Origin: an uncultured Flavobacteriaceae bacterium
Lineage (GTDB): Bacteria > Bacteroidota > Bacteroidia > Flavobacteriales > Flavobacteriaceae
DNA length: 64,000 bases
Assembly (NCBI GenBank): GCA_938029725.1
Contig: CALHGE010000002.1
Location: forward strand, 1-64,000
Reading direction: 5' to 3'
Under the pieces are notes generated by a model, which did no database searches, was not told where the DNA came from, and was given only the letters and a program-made list of their open reading frames with translations. The position numbers were made by a program, and so were the translations under genes. Of the stretch, positions 6,866 through 16,327 are shown in pieces (positions within the stretch are counted from its first letter, which is position 1; the number at the start of each line of letters is the position of its first letter).

Positions 6866-8956
6866 ATGCAAAGTTTTAGAACAGAAATAGAAAATCCGGT
6901 AGTTGAAAAAGACATCCTTGAGTTGGAGCAAAAAATACGCCAATTCAAAGAAGGTAATTTAGATGAAGAAAAATTCCGAAGTCTGAGACTTGCGCGTGGT
7001 GTTTATGGTCAACGTCAGCAGGGTGTGCAAATGATTCGTATCAAATTACCATACGGTAAACTGACCTCGAAGCAACTGCATCGAATTAGCGATGTGTCTG
7101 ATGAGTATTCTACGGGGCGATTACACATCACAACACGTCAAGATGTACAAATTCACTATGTTGATTTAGACCGCACTCCCGAGCTTTGGGCAGCGCTAGA
7201 AAAGGATGCAGTAACTCTTCGTGAAGCTTGTGGAAATGCAGTTCGAAACGTAACTGCTAGTGAAACAGCAGGTATTGATGTTGATGAGCCTTTTGATGTT
7301 TCTCCCTATGCTGAAGCTTTATTTAAGTATTTTTTGAGAAACCCAATCAGTCAAGAAATGGGTAGAAAGTTTAAAGTGTCATTTTCTGCAAGTGCTGCTG
7401 ATACCGGACTTTCTTACATGCATGATTTGGGTTTTATAGCTAAAATTCAAAATGGCACAAAAGGTTTTAAAGTAATGATTGGTGGTGGCTTAGGTTCTCA
7501 ACCTAGACATGCTGATGTGCTATTTGAATTTTTAGCCTCCGATAAAATTATTCCGCTCATGGATGGAGTGATTCGCGTTTTCGATCGCTACGGCGAACGC
7601 AAAAGTAGAGCAAAAGCGAGAATGAAATTTTTGCTAAAGGACTTAGGGCTAGAGGGATTTAAAAAACTTTTAGCAGAGGAGCAACACGCGGTTCCGTATA
7701 AAAGCATATTTATTGATGCGTTAGCGTATCCTAAAATAAAAATAGCTTCCAAGCCTGTACCAAAAGTTGAAATTAAAGATGTTCATGCCTTTGAAAAATG
7801 GAAATACACCAATCTAATTGAACAAAAACAAGTGGGTTATGTAGCTATAGGCATCAAAGTATTGTTAGGTGATTTTTATACAGATAAAGCAAGGTTACTT
7901 GCCGATTTAGTTGAAAAATACGCGGCTGGAGAGATTCGATTATCCTTAAGACAAAACATTTTGATTCCCTATGTACGTGAAGAATTGATTCCGTTTTTCT
8001 ATACGGAGCTTAAAAAGTTAGGCTTTGGAGAAGCGGGTTATAATACTGCTTTAGATATTACGGCCTGCCCGGGTACTGACACCTGTAATTTAGGCATATC
8101 AAGTAGTACTGGAATTGCAAAGGAGTTAGAGCGTGTTATAAAGGCAGAATATCCGCAGTATATCAGTAACTCAGATGTAGTTATTAAAATTAGTGGCTGC
8201 ATGAATGCCTGTGGGCAACATAATATGGCGAATATCGGGTTTCAGGGCATGAGTATCAGAACCAAAGATAAATTGGTTGCACCCGCACTTCAGGTATTAT
8301 TAGGCGGCGGAAATATTGGAAATGGAGAAGGTCGTTTTGCAGACAAAGTGGTGAAAGTGCCTAGCAAAAGAGGTCCAGAAGCATTGCGATTGATTTTAGA
8401 TGATTTTGACGCGAATGGAAAAGGCAGCACCTATGCTGATTATTATGTAGAAAAGGGAGAACATTACTTCTATGATTTTCTAAAGCCGCTAACCGATATT
8501 GAAAATCTAACACAAGATGATTTTATCGATTGGGGAACGGAAGCACGCTATGAAAAAGCGATAGGAATTGGCGAATGCGCTGGCGTAGTCATAGACTTAA
8601 TAGCAACTTTATTATTAGAAAGCCAAGAAAAGATCAAAAATGCTAAAGAGGCTTTGGAGTCTGATAAATATTCAGCAAGTATTTATCATTCCTATTCTTC
8701 AATGGTAAATACGGCAAAAGCAATGTTGACTTCTGAGAAAGTGAAAGTGAATACGCATCGAAGTATCATTAAAGACTTTGATGAAAAATTCGTGAAATCA
8801 GGACGCGTTCTTATTGATGGAGGATTTGATGATTTGGCACTACAAATAAACCAAAATGAACCCACGAAGGAGTTTGCAGAAGAATATTTGAATAGCGCCT
8901 TAGTGTTTTTAGAGAAGGTAGAATTGTTTAGGAAAAAAGAATTGGAACATGTGTAA
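6866..8956 (+). CDS. Sulfite reductase (siroheme, ferredoxin-type) with C-terminal HEPN-like domain
   Basis: 696 residues from the ATG; an in-frame TTG directly before it is less likely as start. Two nitrite/sulfite reductase repeats are visible (NIR/SIR ferredoxin-like half domains at about 40-110 and 315-385, siroheme domains after each). The [4Fe-4S]-siroheme ligands are C401, C407, C445 and C449 in ACPGTDTCNLG and GCMNACGQHN. It reduces sulfite to sulfide with six electrons. From about residue 560 the protein continues beyond the usual end into an all-helical HEPN-like segment (about 570-690). The downstream ferredoxin-NADP reductase gene suggests ferredoxin as donor, and the siroheme genes follow at once. 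Nitrite reduction is the alternative, but the cys neighbours argue for sulfite. Confidence 0.9.
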   Translation: MQSFRTEIENPVVEKDILELEQKIRQFKEGNLDEEKFRSLRLARGVYGQRQQGVQMIRIKLPYGKLTSKQLHRISDVSDEYSTGRLHITTRQDVQIHYVDLDRTPELWAALEKDAVTLREACGNAVRNVTASETAGIDVDEPFDVSPYAEALFKYFLRNPISQEMGRKFKVSFSASAADTGLSYMHDLGFIAKIQNGTKGFKVMIGGGLGSQPRHADVLFEFLASDKIIPLMDGVIRVFDRYGERKSRAKARMKFLLKDLGLEGFKKLLAEEQHAVPYKSIFIDALAYPKIKIASKPVPKVEIKDVHAFEKWKYTNLIEQKQVGYVAIGIKVLLGDFYTDKARLLADLVEKYAAGEIRLSLRQNILIPYVREELIPFFYTELKKLGFGEAGYNTALDITACPGTDTCNLGISSSTGIAKELERVIKAEYPQYISNSDVVIKISGCMNACGQHNMANIGFQGMSIRTKDKLVAPALQVLLGGGNIGNGEGRFADKVVKVPSKRGPEALRLILDDFDANGKGSTYADYYVEKGEHYFYDFLKPLTDIENLTQDDFIDWGTEARYEKAIGIGECAGVVIDLIATLLLESQEKIKNAKEALESDKYSASIYHSYSSMVNTAKAMLTSEKVKVNTHRSIIKDFDEKFVKSGRVLIDGGFDDLALQINQNEPTKEFAEEYLNSALVFLEKVELFRKKELEHV

Positions 8957-9716
8957 AGAAGCAAGACTTACTGTAGTTGGTGCAGGCCCCGGCGATGTAG
9001 AACTTATCACCATCAAAGCAATCAAAGCTTTAAAGCAGGCAGATGTAGTTTTATATGATGCTTTGGTCGACACTGAATTATTAACATACGCACCTCAAGC
9101 TGAACAGATTTTTGTTGGCAAGAGAAGAGGCTGCTATTCGTACCAGCAAGAACAAATCAATGATTTGATCGTAAGTAGAGCAAAAAGTTACGGACATGTT
9201 GTTCGCCTAAAAGGAGGAGATCCTTTTGTTTTTGGTAGAGGTTCAGAAGAAATGGAATATGCAGCAAGGCAAGGATTAGAAGTTGCGATAGTACCCGGAA
9301 TTTCATCATGTCTTTCCGTACCAGCAGCCCAAAACATTCCGGTTACAAAAAGAGGTTCTGCCGAGAGTTTTTGGGTGATTACAGGAACTACGAAAGAGCA
9401 TAAGCTATCAAATGATATTCGACTAGCTGCCAAATCAAGTGCTACTGTTGTGATTTTAATGGGAATGTCGAAACTCTCACAAATAGTAGAGGTCTTCAAA
9501 AATGAAGGAAAATTAGAAATGCCAATTGCGATCATTCAAAATGGTACAAGAGAAGAGGAAAGAATTGCAATAGCAACTATCACCTCTATAGAAGATGAGG
9601 TTAAAAAAAGACAACTGTCCAATCCGGCAATAATAATAATCGGCGAAGTGGTTAAGTCCAGAACTAATTTAGTTAAAATTAGAAATACCAATTATCAAGA
9701 AAAAAAAGTCTTATAA
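8949..9716 (+). CDS. cobA: Uroporphyrinogen-III C-methyltransferase
   Basis: 255 residues, an SAM-dependent tetrapyrrole methylase that makes precorrin-2 for siroheme. The signatures VGAGPGDVELITIKA at the N-terminus, VRLKGGDPFVFGRG and the PGISS segment are all present. It is the single-domain form (SUMT/CobA), not fused to a CysG N-terminal half; that half is supplied by the two following genes. It overlaps the end of the sulfite reductase gene by 8 bp, which suggests translational coupling of the enzyme with its cofactor supply. Confidence 0.95.
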   Translation: MCKEARLTVVGAGPGDVELITIKAIKALKQADVVLYDALVDTELLTYAPQAEQIFVGKRRGCYSYQQEQINDLIVSRAKSYGHVVRLKGGDPFVFGRGSEEMEYAARQGLEVAIVPGISSCLSVPAAQNIPVTKRGSAESFWVITGTTKEHKLSNDIRLAAKSSATVVILMGMSKLSQIVEVFKNEGKLEMPIAIIQNGTREEERIAIATITSIEDEVKKRQLSNPAIIIIGEVVKSRTNLVKIRNTNYQEKKVL

Positions 9717-9717
9717 A

Positions 9718-10191
9718 ATGAATCATAATACCTTGCATCCTATATTTCTAAATACGATTAATATACATTTCTTAGTTGTCGGTGGGGGTCATCTAGCTCA
9801 AGAGCAATTAACATGTTTGCTGTATTCCAGCGATGAATTCAAGGTGACGATTGTCTCGCCCTTCTTTCGAAAAGAACTAAAATCCTTAGCTAGTAATTTA
9901 AAGATCGATTTGATTACAGATGTCTACCACTCAAAATATCTAAAGGGTAAGCATATTGTTCTGGCGACAACCGATAACCCTGAGGTGAACATGCAAGTTT
10001 ATACCGATTGTAGGGCTGTTGATAAACTAGTAAATGTTCCTCATGAGCCTTCCTATTTTGACTTCTATTCAGGAAAAACAGTAACAAAGGGAGACGTGAA
10101 GATTGCGATATCGACAAAAGGAAAACATCCAGAAATATCAGAACGTCTATGTAAATTTTTTAAAGATGTAATTCCGGAAGATATCGACTGA
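9718..10191 (+). CDS. Met8/CysG-N-like protein with altered active site (copy 1)
   Basis: 157 residues, close paralogue of the next gene. The Rossmann start HFLVVGGGHLAQEQL resembles the NAD-binding motif of precorrin-2 dehydrogenase. However the residue matching E. coli CysG Asp104, needed for catalysis, is His (NVPHEP, against NVADNP in copy 2), and the SP of the conserved GGTSP loop is HP (KGKHPE). The protein also stops about 35 residues before copy 2, losing the C-terminal helices. It may be a partner subunit, a chelatase variant, a regulator or a decaying duplicate. It lies one base after cobA, and the frame is intact and in the operon, so it is probably expressed. Confidence 0.75.
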   Translation: MNHNTLHPIFLNTINIHFLVVGGGHLAQEQLTCLLYSSDEFKVTIVSPFFRKELKSLASNLKIDLITDVYHSKYLKGKHIVLATTDNPEVNMQVYTDCRAVDKLVNVPHEPSYFDFYSGKTVTKGDVKIAISTKGKHPEISERLCKFFKDVIPEDID

Positions 10192-10234
10192 GAGTTTATA
10201 ACATATGCAGGAGTTGAAATAAAATCAATCATTT

Positions 10235-10813
10235 ATGGAACGCAATAATCTTTATCCCATATTTCTCAAAACGGCAAAGCTACATATCCTTATTGTTGGT
10301 GGCGGAAATGTTGCAGAAGAAAAGTTGACTTTTTTGACAAAGTCGAGTCCTGATGCAAAAGTAGCTATGGTTTCACCCATGTTTCGAGAAACTACCAAAG
10401 AATTGGCGTCAAAGTTTGATGTTAAGTTGATTATTGATACGTATCATATTCAGTATTTGAAAGGGAAGCATATGGTAGTTGCGACAACTGATGTTCCTGA
10501 AGTAAACGTGCAAGTCTACAATGATTGTAGAGCACTTGATAAGTTAGTAAATGTTGCAGATAATCCACCTTACTGTGATTTTTATATGGGTGGAATTGTT
10601 ACGAAAGGAAATGTAAAGATTGCCATTTCCACCAATGGAAAATCTCCAACAACAGCAAAAAGATTACGTCAGTTTTTTGAAGATGTAATTCCTGAAGATA
10701 TTACCAAAATGGTTCAAAATTTGAATGATTACAGAAAAACAATAAAAGGTGATTTTGAACATAAAGTTGAAAAAATGAACGAAATCACGCAAAAATTGAT
10801 CGAAAAAGCATAA
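10235..10813 (+). CDS. Precorrin-2 dehydrogenase / sirohydrochlorin ferrochelatase (copy 2)
   Basis: 192 residues, the Met8p/CysG-N type enzyme that oxidises precorrin-2 and inserts iron to finish siroheme. It starts with LYPIFLKTAKLHILIVGGGNVAEEKL and retains the Asp in NVADNPPYCDFY (Asp104 of E. coli CysG) and the NGKSP loop. The phosphorylated Ser128 of CysG corresponds to Thr here. It lies 43 bp after the altered copy 1 and 12 bp before the ferredoxin-NADP reductase. It is most likely the working enzyme for the sulfite reductase cofactor. Confidence 0.9.
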   Translation: MERNNLYPIFLKTAKLHILIVGGGNVAEEKLTFLTKSSPDAKVAMVSPMFRETTKELASKFDVKLIIDTYHIQYLKGKHMVVATTDVPEVNVQVYNDCRALDKLVNVADNPPYCDFYMGGIVTKGNVKIAISTNGKSPTTAKRLRQFFEDVIPEDITKMVQNLNDYRKTIKGDFEHKVEKMNEITQKLIEKA

Positions 10814-10825
10814 AACGAAACAAAA

Positions 10826-11887
10826 ATGATAAATACAGATATAGTAATTATAGGTGCAGGTCCAACAGGGCTCTTCACAGTTTTCGAAGCCGGACTACTG
10901 AAATTAAAGTGTCATTTGATAGATGCCTTGCCGCAACCCGGAGGTCAATGTTCTGAAATTTATCCGAAGAAACCTATTTATGATATTCCTGCTTTTACAG
11001 AAATATTAGCAGGTGATTTGGTTGGTAATCTAATGGATCAAATAAAACCCTTCGAACCAGGATTCACACTAGGTGAAAGAGCTGAAACTTTAGACAAGCA
11101 AGAAGATGGTTCATACATTGTAACTACGAATAAAGGAACAAAGCATAGGGCTCCTGTTGTTGTTATTGCAGGTGGTCTTGGTTCATTCGAACCTCGTAAA
11201 CCACCAATTGAAAACATACAAGAATTCGAAGATAAAGGTGTTACTTACATCATTAAAGACCCTGAGGTTTATCGAGATAAAAAAGTTGTCATTGCCGGCG
11301 GTGGAGATTCGGCGCTAGACTGGGCTATTTACTTGACTGATGTGGCTTCAGAAGTATCTCTTGTACATAGAAGAAATGAATTTCGAGGAGCATTAGATTC
11401 GGTAGAAAAAGCATCTGAATTAGCAAAACAAGGAAAAATAAAATTGTTTACTGAAGCTCAAGTAAAGAAGCTTTATGGTGATGAGCAGTTAGAGGCAGTT
11501 GTAATTAAACACAATGACGAAGAGAAAGGAGAAACTTATTTGGAAGTAGAGAGTTTCATTCCATTATTCGGGTTATCTCCAAAGCTAGGGCCAATAGGTA
11601 ATTGGGGCCTAGACATCCATAAAAATGCCATAAAAGTTAACAATGCGAAAGATTACCAGACTAATATGCCTGGGGTGTTCGCTATTGGTGATGTAAATAC
11701 TTATGAAGGTAAATTGAAATTGATTTTATCAGGTTTTCATGAAGCTGCGGTAATGTGTCAATACGCCTATCAAATCATAAACCCAGGTAAACGCTATGTA
11801 ATGAAATATACCACTGTAGGTGGTGTTGAAGGCTTTGATGGTACTAAAAAAGAAGCTAAAAAAGAGGTTGTGCAAAGTATTCTATAG
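10826..11887 (+). CDS. Ferredoxin--NADP reductase, thioredoxin reductase-like type
   Basis: 353 residues, an FAD/NAD(P)H flavoprotein of the TrxR-like ferredoxin reductase group. The FAD site is IVIIGAGPTGLFTVFEAG, followed by PQPGGQCSEIYP and IYDIPAF; the NAD(P)H site is KVVIAGGGDSALDWA; the second FAD contact is FAIGDVNTYEG. The redox-active CxxC of thioredoxin reductases is absent, as expected. As last gene of the sulfur operon, before a strong terminator, it probably regenerates reduced ferredoxin for the sulfite reductase. Confidence 0.92.
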   Translation: MINTDIVIIGAGPTGLFTVFEAGLLKLKCHLIDALPQPGGQCSEIYPKKPIYDIPAFTEILAGDLVGNLMDQIKPFEPGFTLGERAETLDKQEDGSYIVTTNKGTKHRAPVVVIAGGLGSFEPRKPPIENIQEFEDKGVTYIIKDPEVYRDKKVVIAGGGDSALDWAIYLTDVASEVSLVHRRNEFRGALDSVEKASELAKQGKIKLFTEAQVKKLYGDEQLEAVVIKHNDEEKGETYLEVESFIPLFGLSPKLGPIGNWGLDIHKNAIKVNNAKDYQTNMPGVFAIGDVNTYEGKLKLILSGFHEAAVMCQYAYQIINPGKRYVMKYTTVGGVEGFDGTKKEAKKEVVQSIL

Positions 11888-11910
11888 AACGTTCCATTTT
11901 AAATTAGCTT

Positions 11911-11949
11911 AACCCCTTTCTTTTACAGTAATTCAAGGGGTTTTTTTTT
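11911..11949 (+). terminator. Rho-independent terminator of the sulfate assimilation operon
   Basis: Stem AACCCCTT / AAGGGGTT around a 16-nt loop, followed by a run of nine T. It ends 3' of the ferredoxin reductase gene and separates the sulfur operon from the methionine operon. Confidence 0.85.
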
Positions 11950-11980
11950 GTTTTGACATCGTCAAAAAAAGAATCTATAA

Positions 11981-12012
11981 TTTGGTTTTCATTACGCTGT
12001 GGCTTTACTTTG
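11981..12012 (+). promoter_or_regulatory. Probable promoter of the SAM riboswitch-methionine operon
   Basis: TTTG at the -33 position and TTACTTTG at the -7 position are 20 bp apart, close to the Bacteroidota consensus TTTG / TAnnTTTG. Transcription would start about 20 nt before helix P1 of the riboswitch. A TTGACA at about 11953 with TATAATTTG is an alternative. Confidence 0.45.
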
Positions 12013-12039
12013 TCATCAGTTCATACAAACATTGAAATT

Positions 12040-12141
12040 GTTATCAAGAAAGGTGGAGGGATTAGACCCTATGAAGCCTTAGCAACCCTTTATTCTTAAA
12101 GAAGGTGCTACGTTCTATCCGCCACCATGCAGAGAGATAAC
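12040..12141 (+). ncRNA. SAM-I riboswitch (S-box) aptamer
   Basis: P1 pairs GTTATC with GATAAC. Between them stand the SAM-I conserved blocks in the right order: ATCAAGAAAGGTGGAGGGA, GACCCTATGAAGCC, TTAGCAACC, then AAGGTGCTA and AGAGAGATAAC. Binding of S-adenosylmethionine is expected to turn down the split metH/metF operon that follows. The region between P4 and P1 (TTCTATCCGCCACCATGC) is a little longer than in the textbook form and could pair with GGTGG. Confidence 0.92.
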
Positions 12142-12172
12142 CAAAGACAAGGCATTTTGCCTATTCCTTTAC

Positions 12173-12288
12173 CTTACTTGATAGTATTATTTTGAGCGTT
12201 CCCTTTGTAAAAAAAACAATGGACGGGCTATTGGCTATATTTTTTTGAATCAAAAAAAGATGTCGCTACTATCCCTAACGCAAGTAAG
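12173..12288 (+). promoter_or_regulatory. Long-range stem between riboswitch and metH start, possible expression platform
   Basis: CTTACTTGATAGTA (12173-12186) can pair with TACTAT (12267-12272) plus CAAGTAAG (12281-12288), with the 8-nt bulge CCCTAACG. The right arm ends 9 nt before the metH ATG, so pairing would hide the ribosome entry region. An A/T-rich inner part contains another weak hairpin and a run of seven T at about 12240-12246. Whether control is translational or by termination cannot be decided by eye. Confidence 0.4.
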
Positions 12289-12297
12289 ATTTGAGAA

Positions 12298-13302
12298 ATG
12301 AAAAAGATAAAAGACCTTTTAAAAGAACGTATTTTAGTGTTGGATGGTGCCATGGGTACCATGTTGCAGCGTTATAAATTTCAAGAAGAAGATTTTCGAG
12401 GCGAGCGATTCAAAGACTGGGAGCATCCTCTTCAAGGTAACAATGACTTGTTGTCGCTAACGCAGCCAGAAGCTATTGCTGAAGTGCATCGCAAGTATTT
12501 TGAAGCTGGTGCTGATATCGTAGAAACCAATACATTTTCAGGTACTACGATCGCCATGGCCGATTACCATATGGAAGATTTGGTTTATGAGCTCAATTAT
12601 GAATCTGCTAGAATTGCTAAAAAAGTAGCAGATGAGTTCACGGCTAGAGAACCTCATAAGCCAAGATTTGTCGCAGGCAGTATTGGTCCGACGAATAAAA
12701 CGGCTAGTATGTCACCTGATGTAAATGACCCTGGGTTTCGAGCGGTGTCATTTGATGAATTACGAATCGCATATAAACAGCAAGTTGAGGCGCTACTAGA
12801 TGGCGGTTCAGATATTCTTCTTGTGGAAACTATCTTTGATACCTTAAATGCGAAAGCCGCTTTATTCGCAATTGAAGAAGTAAAAGAAGAGCGAAATATT
12901 GAAGTTCCAATCATGGTAAGTGGTACTATTACCGATGCTTCCGGAAGAACCTTATCAGGGCAAACTGCAGAAGCCTTTTTGATTTCTATTTCTCATATTC
13001 CGATTTTGACCGTAGGATTTAATTGCGCCTTAGGAGCAAGTCAACTTGTACCCCACTTAGAAGTATTAGCTAATAAAACTAATTTTGGGGTGTCAGCACA
13101 TCCAAACGCAGGCTTGCCTAATGCCTTTGGAGAATATGATGAAACTCCAGAACAAATGGCTGCCCAGATCAAAGAATATGTGGAAAAAGGTTTGATAAAT
13201 ATCGTTGGTGGTTGCTGTGGAACCACTCCCGAGCACATTACTGCAATCGCTGATTTAGTAAAAGAATACGATCCTAGAAATTTGATCTCAGAAACCTTTT
13301 AG
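12298..13302 (+). CDS. metH: Methionine synthase, homocysteine-binding half (split MetH)
   Basis: 334 residues corresponding to the N-terminal homocysteine S-methyltransferase domain of MetH. It starts with [15 protein letters not shown], and the three zinc-binding cysteines are C243 (GFNCALGAS), C306 and C307 ([10 protein letters not shown]). In a full-length MetH the pterin domain would follow without break; here the chain stops and that part is encoded 285 bp downstream. The split form is common in Bacteroidota. It is the first gene after the SAM-I riboswitch. Confidence 0.94.
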   Translation: MKKIKDLLKERILVLDGAMGTMLQRYKFQEEDFRGERFKDWEHPLQGNNDLLSLTQPEAIAEVHRKYFEAGADIVETNTFSGTTIAMADYHMEDLVYELNYESARIAKKVADEFTAREPHKPRFVAGSIGPTNKTASMSPDVNDPGFRAVSFDELRIAYKQQVEALLDGGSDILLVETIFDTLNAKAALFAIEEVKEERNIEVPIMVSGTITDASGRTLSGQTAEAFLISISHIPILTVGFNCALGASQLVPHLEVLANKTNFGVSAHPNAGLPNAFGEYDETPEQMAAQIKEYVEKGLINIVGGCCGTTPEHITAIADLVKEYDPRNLISETF

Positions 13303-13305
13303 AAG

Positions 13306-13587
13306 ATGATATTAGAAGTAGCTACATTAAATATAAAGGCAGGAATGAAGCTAGAGTTTGAATATAATTTCACTGAAGCTTCTTCCATTCTTGAAGCAAT
13401 GAGCGGATATATTTCACATGAGCTGAAAAAGTGTATTGAAAAAGAGAATCAATACATCCTATTGGTGAATTGGAAAACTTTGGAAGATCATGAAATAGGC
13501 TTTAGAAAATCGAGCGAATATGAAAATTGGAAGAAGTTATTACATCATTTTTATGAACCTTTTCCAGAAGTATTGCATTATAACTAA
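13306..13587 (+). CDS. Small ABM-domain protein inside the split metH operon
   Basis: 93 residues. The sequence [22 protein letters not shown], then [34 protein letters not shown] and [14 protein letters not shown] matches the antibiotic biosynthesis monooxygenase (ABM) ferredoxin-like fold, which includes quinol monooxygenases and heme-degrading enzymes. It lies 3 bp after the first half of metH, and its TAA overlaps the ATG of the second half (TAATG), so it is translated with them under SAM control. Its role in methionine synthesis is unknown; protection or repair of cobalamin or a folate derivative is only speculation. Confidence 0.8.
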   Translation: MILEVATLNIKAGMKLEFEYNFTEASSILEAMSGYISHELKKCIEKENQYILLVNWKTLEDHEIGFRKSSEYENWKKLLHHFYEPFPEVLHYN

Positions 13588-16316
13588 TGATTGAAAAAAA
13601 ACCAAAATACTTGAAGTTAAGCGGGCTTGAACCACTTGTGGTTACTCCTGAAACGAATTTTATAAACGTTGGTGAGCGTACAAACGTTGCGGGGTCAAAA
13701 AAGTTTCTGAGACTTATTAAAGAAGAAAAATTTGAAGAAGCACTTAGCGTTGCTCGTGATCAGGTAGAAGGCGGAGCTCAAATTATTGATATTAATATGG
13801 ATGACGGACTCATCGATGGCAAAGAAGCTATGGTGAAGTTTTTAAACCTAGTAATTGCAGAGCCTGATATTTGTCGAGTACCCATTATGATTGATAGTTC
13901 AAAATGGGAGATTATTGAGGCTGGTTTGCAAGTAGTACAAGGAAAATGCGTAGTCAACTCGATTAGTTTAAAAGAAGGAGAAGATGAATTCATTCATCAT
14001 GCTAAGTTGATTAAAAGATATGGTGCTGCTGTAATCGTAATGGCTTTTGATGAGGCTGGTCAGGCTGATAATTACGATAGACGCATTGAAATATCAAAAC
14101 GCTCTTATGATGTTTTGGTCAACAAAGTTGAATTCGCTCCTGAGGATATTATTTTTGATTTAAATATTTTTCCTGTTGCCACAGGAATGGATGAACACAA
14201 ATCGAATGCAATTGATTTTATTAACGCTACGAAATGGGTAAAGGAAAATCTTCCACATTGCAGTGTAAGTGGGGGTGTGAGTAATGTTTCTTTTTCTTTT
14301 AGAGGAAATAACCCGGTGCGAGAAGCGATGCATTCAGTGTTTTTATACCATGCGATTAAGGCGGGTATGAATATGGGAATCGTGAACCCGACGATGTTAG
14401 AGATTTATGATGATATTCCAAAAGACTTACTTGAAAGGGTTGAAGATGTGATGCTGAATCGTCGTGATGATGCTACTGAAAGGTTGCTTGACTTTGCAGA
14501 ATCTGTTGTAGGTACCGCTAAAGAAAGTAAAGTGGATCTAACTTGGCGAGAAGAGTCGGTTCAAAATAGAATTACACGAGCATTGGTGAAAGGAATAGAC
14601 CAATATATTGTTGAAGATGTAGAAGAGGCACGGCTGGCCGCAGACAAACCTATTGAAGTCATCGAAGTGAATTTAATGACCGGAATGAACGTCGTTGGTG
14701 ATCTTTTTGGAAGCGGAAAAATGTTCTTGCCACAAGTTGTAAAGTCAGCCAGAGTAATGAAAAAAGCCGTCGCTTATCTACTTCCTTACATAGAAGAAGA
14801 AAAGCGGCTAAACCCGCAAGAAGGAGATTCGCGTGGTGCTGGAAAAATTCTGATGGCTACAGTTAAAGGTGATGTTCACGATATTGGAAAGAATATTGTT
14901 AGCGTCGTTTTAGCATGTAATAATTACGAAATAGTTGATTTAGGTGTTATGGTACCGCCAGAAAAGATCATTGCTGCGGCCATTGAACACAATGTAGATG
15001 TGATTGGTTTAAGTGGTTTGATAACCCCGTCACTCGACGAAATGGTGCACTTGGCAAAAGAAATGCAACGCAAGAACTTTACTGTGCCTTTATTGATTGG
15101 CGGGGCGACTACAAGTAAGGCGCATACTGCGGTAAAGATTGACCCGCAATACAGTCAGGCTGTGGTTCATGTAAATGATGCCTCGCGAGCAGTAACTGTT
15201 GTTGGTGATTTACTTAAAAAAGAAACTTCCGTTAGCTACAAAAAATCTATCAAGCAAGATTATGATGTCTTTCGCGATAAATTTTTGAAGAGGTCGGTTA
15301 AAAAGGAATACAAATCCATAGAAAAAGCACGAGTCAATAAATTCAAAATTGACTGGAGTACCTCCGAAATTGTGAGGCCAAATAAACTTGGAATCCAAAT
15401 CATTGAAGATATGGATATGGACAAATTAATTCCCTTCATTGACTGGACACCCTTTTTTAGAAGCTGGGAGCTGCATGGTAAATACCCTGATATCTTAAGC
15501 GACAATGTGGTGGGCACCCAGGCAACTGATGTATTTGCTGATGCCCAAAAGATGTTGAAAGAGGTCTTGGTAGAGAAAAAATTAAAAGGAAAAGCTATTT
15601 TCGGATTATTTCCTGCGAACACTATAAATGATGATGATATTCAGGTGAACGGTCACCCCGATCAAAGTAGAGGACGTACAGATTCGGAGGGTGAATCTGA
15701 AACTTTTGTTTTCCGAACCCTACGACAGCAGCTCCAAAGACGAAAAGGCGTTGCCGATTATGCATTAGCAGATTTTATTGCTCCGAAAGAAAGTGGTCTA
15801 CAAGATTATATAGGTTGTTTCTGTGTCTCTGCAGGATTTGGAACCGCTGAATTAGCAGCGGCCTACGAAAAAGATTTAGATGATTATAGTTCCATAATGA
15901 TCAAAGCATTAGCCGATCGTTTGGCGGAAGCTTTTGCAGAGTATTTACATAAAGAAGTTCGAACAAAACATTGGGGCTATGCTGCCGCGGAAGGTTTGAC
16001 TAATGAAGACTTAATTAATGAATCGTACAAAGGCATTCGTCCAGCACCGGGATACCCTGCATGTCCTGATCATTTAGAAAAATCAACTATTTGGGAGCTG
16101 CTTCAAATAGAAGAAAAAATAAATGTAAAATTGACGGAGAGCTTAGCTATGTGGCCCGCAGCTTCTGTTTCAGGGTACTATTTCGGCAACCAAGAAGCAC
16201 GTTATTTTGGATTGGGAAAAATAAAAGAAGATCAAGTGGTAGATTTTGCAACTCGTAAATCAATACCGCTAAAAGATGCAAAAAAATGGTTAGCGCCAAA
16301 TATTGCTGAAGATTAA
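13587..16316 (+). CDS. metH: Methionine synthase, methyltetrahydrofolate/cobalamin/activation half (split MetH)
   Basis: 909 residues. Pterin-binding domain first ([31 protein letters not shown]), then the cobalamin cap and binding domain with the DxHxxG motif at 429-434 ([10 protein letters not shown]) and the [11 protein letters not shown] and [11 protein letters not shown] segments. The C-terminal activation domain contains the SAM-binding [12 protein letters not shown]. It transfers a methyl group from methyltetrahydrofolate through cobalamin to homocysteine held by the first half. The presence of the activation domain implies reductive reactivation by a flavodoxin or similar donor. The metF gene follows 11 bp later. 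Confidence 0.95.
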   Translation: MIEKKPKYLKLSGLEPLVVTPETNFINVGERTNVAGSKKFLRLIKEEKFEEALSVARDQVEGGAQIIDINMDDGLIDGKEAMVKFLNLVIAEPDICRVPIMIDSSKWEIIEAGLQVVQGKCVVNSISLKEGEDEFIHHAKLIKRYGAAVIVMAFDEAGQADNYDRRIEISKRSYDVLVNKVEFAPEDIIFDLNIFPVATGMDEHKSNAIDFINATKWVKENLPHCSVSGGVSNVSFSFRGNNPVREAMHSVFLYHAIKAGMNMGIVNPTMLEIYDDIPKDLLERVEDVMLNRRDDATERLLDFAESVVGTAKESKVDLTWREESVQNRITRALVKGIDQYIVEDVEEARLAADKPIEVIEVNLMTGMNVVGDLFGSGKMFLPQVVKSARVMKKAVAYLLPYIEEEKRLNPQEGDSRGAGKILMATVKGDVHDIGKNIVSVVLACNNYEIVDLGVMVPPEKIIAAAIEHNVDVIGLSGLITPSLDEMVHLAKEMQRKNFTVPLLIGGATTSKAHTAVKIDPQYSQAVVHVNDASRAVTVVGDLLKKETSVSYKKSIKQDYDVFRDKFLKRSVKKEYKSIEKARVNKFKIDWSTSEIVRPNKLGIQIIEDMDMDKLIPFIDWTPFFRSWELHGKYPDILSDNVVGTQATDVFADAQKMLKEVLVEKKLKGKAIFGLFPANTINDDDIQVNGHPDQSRGRTDSEGESETFVFRTLRQQLQRRKGVADYALADFIAPKESGLQDYIGCFCVSAGFGTAELAAAYEKDLDDYSSIMIKALADRLAEAFAEYLHKEVRTKHWGYAAAEGLTNEDLINESYKGIRPAPGYPACPDHLEKSTIWELLQIEEKINVKLTESLAMWPAASVSGYYFGNQEARYFGLGKIKEDQVVDFATRKSIPLKDAKKWLAPNIAED

Positions 16317-16327
16317 AAAAAATAGAA

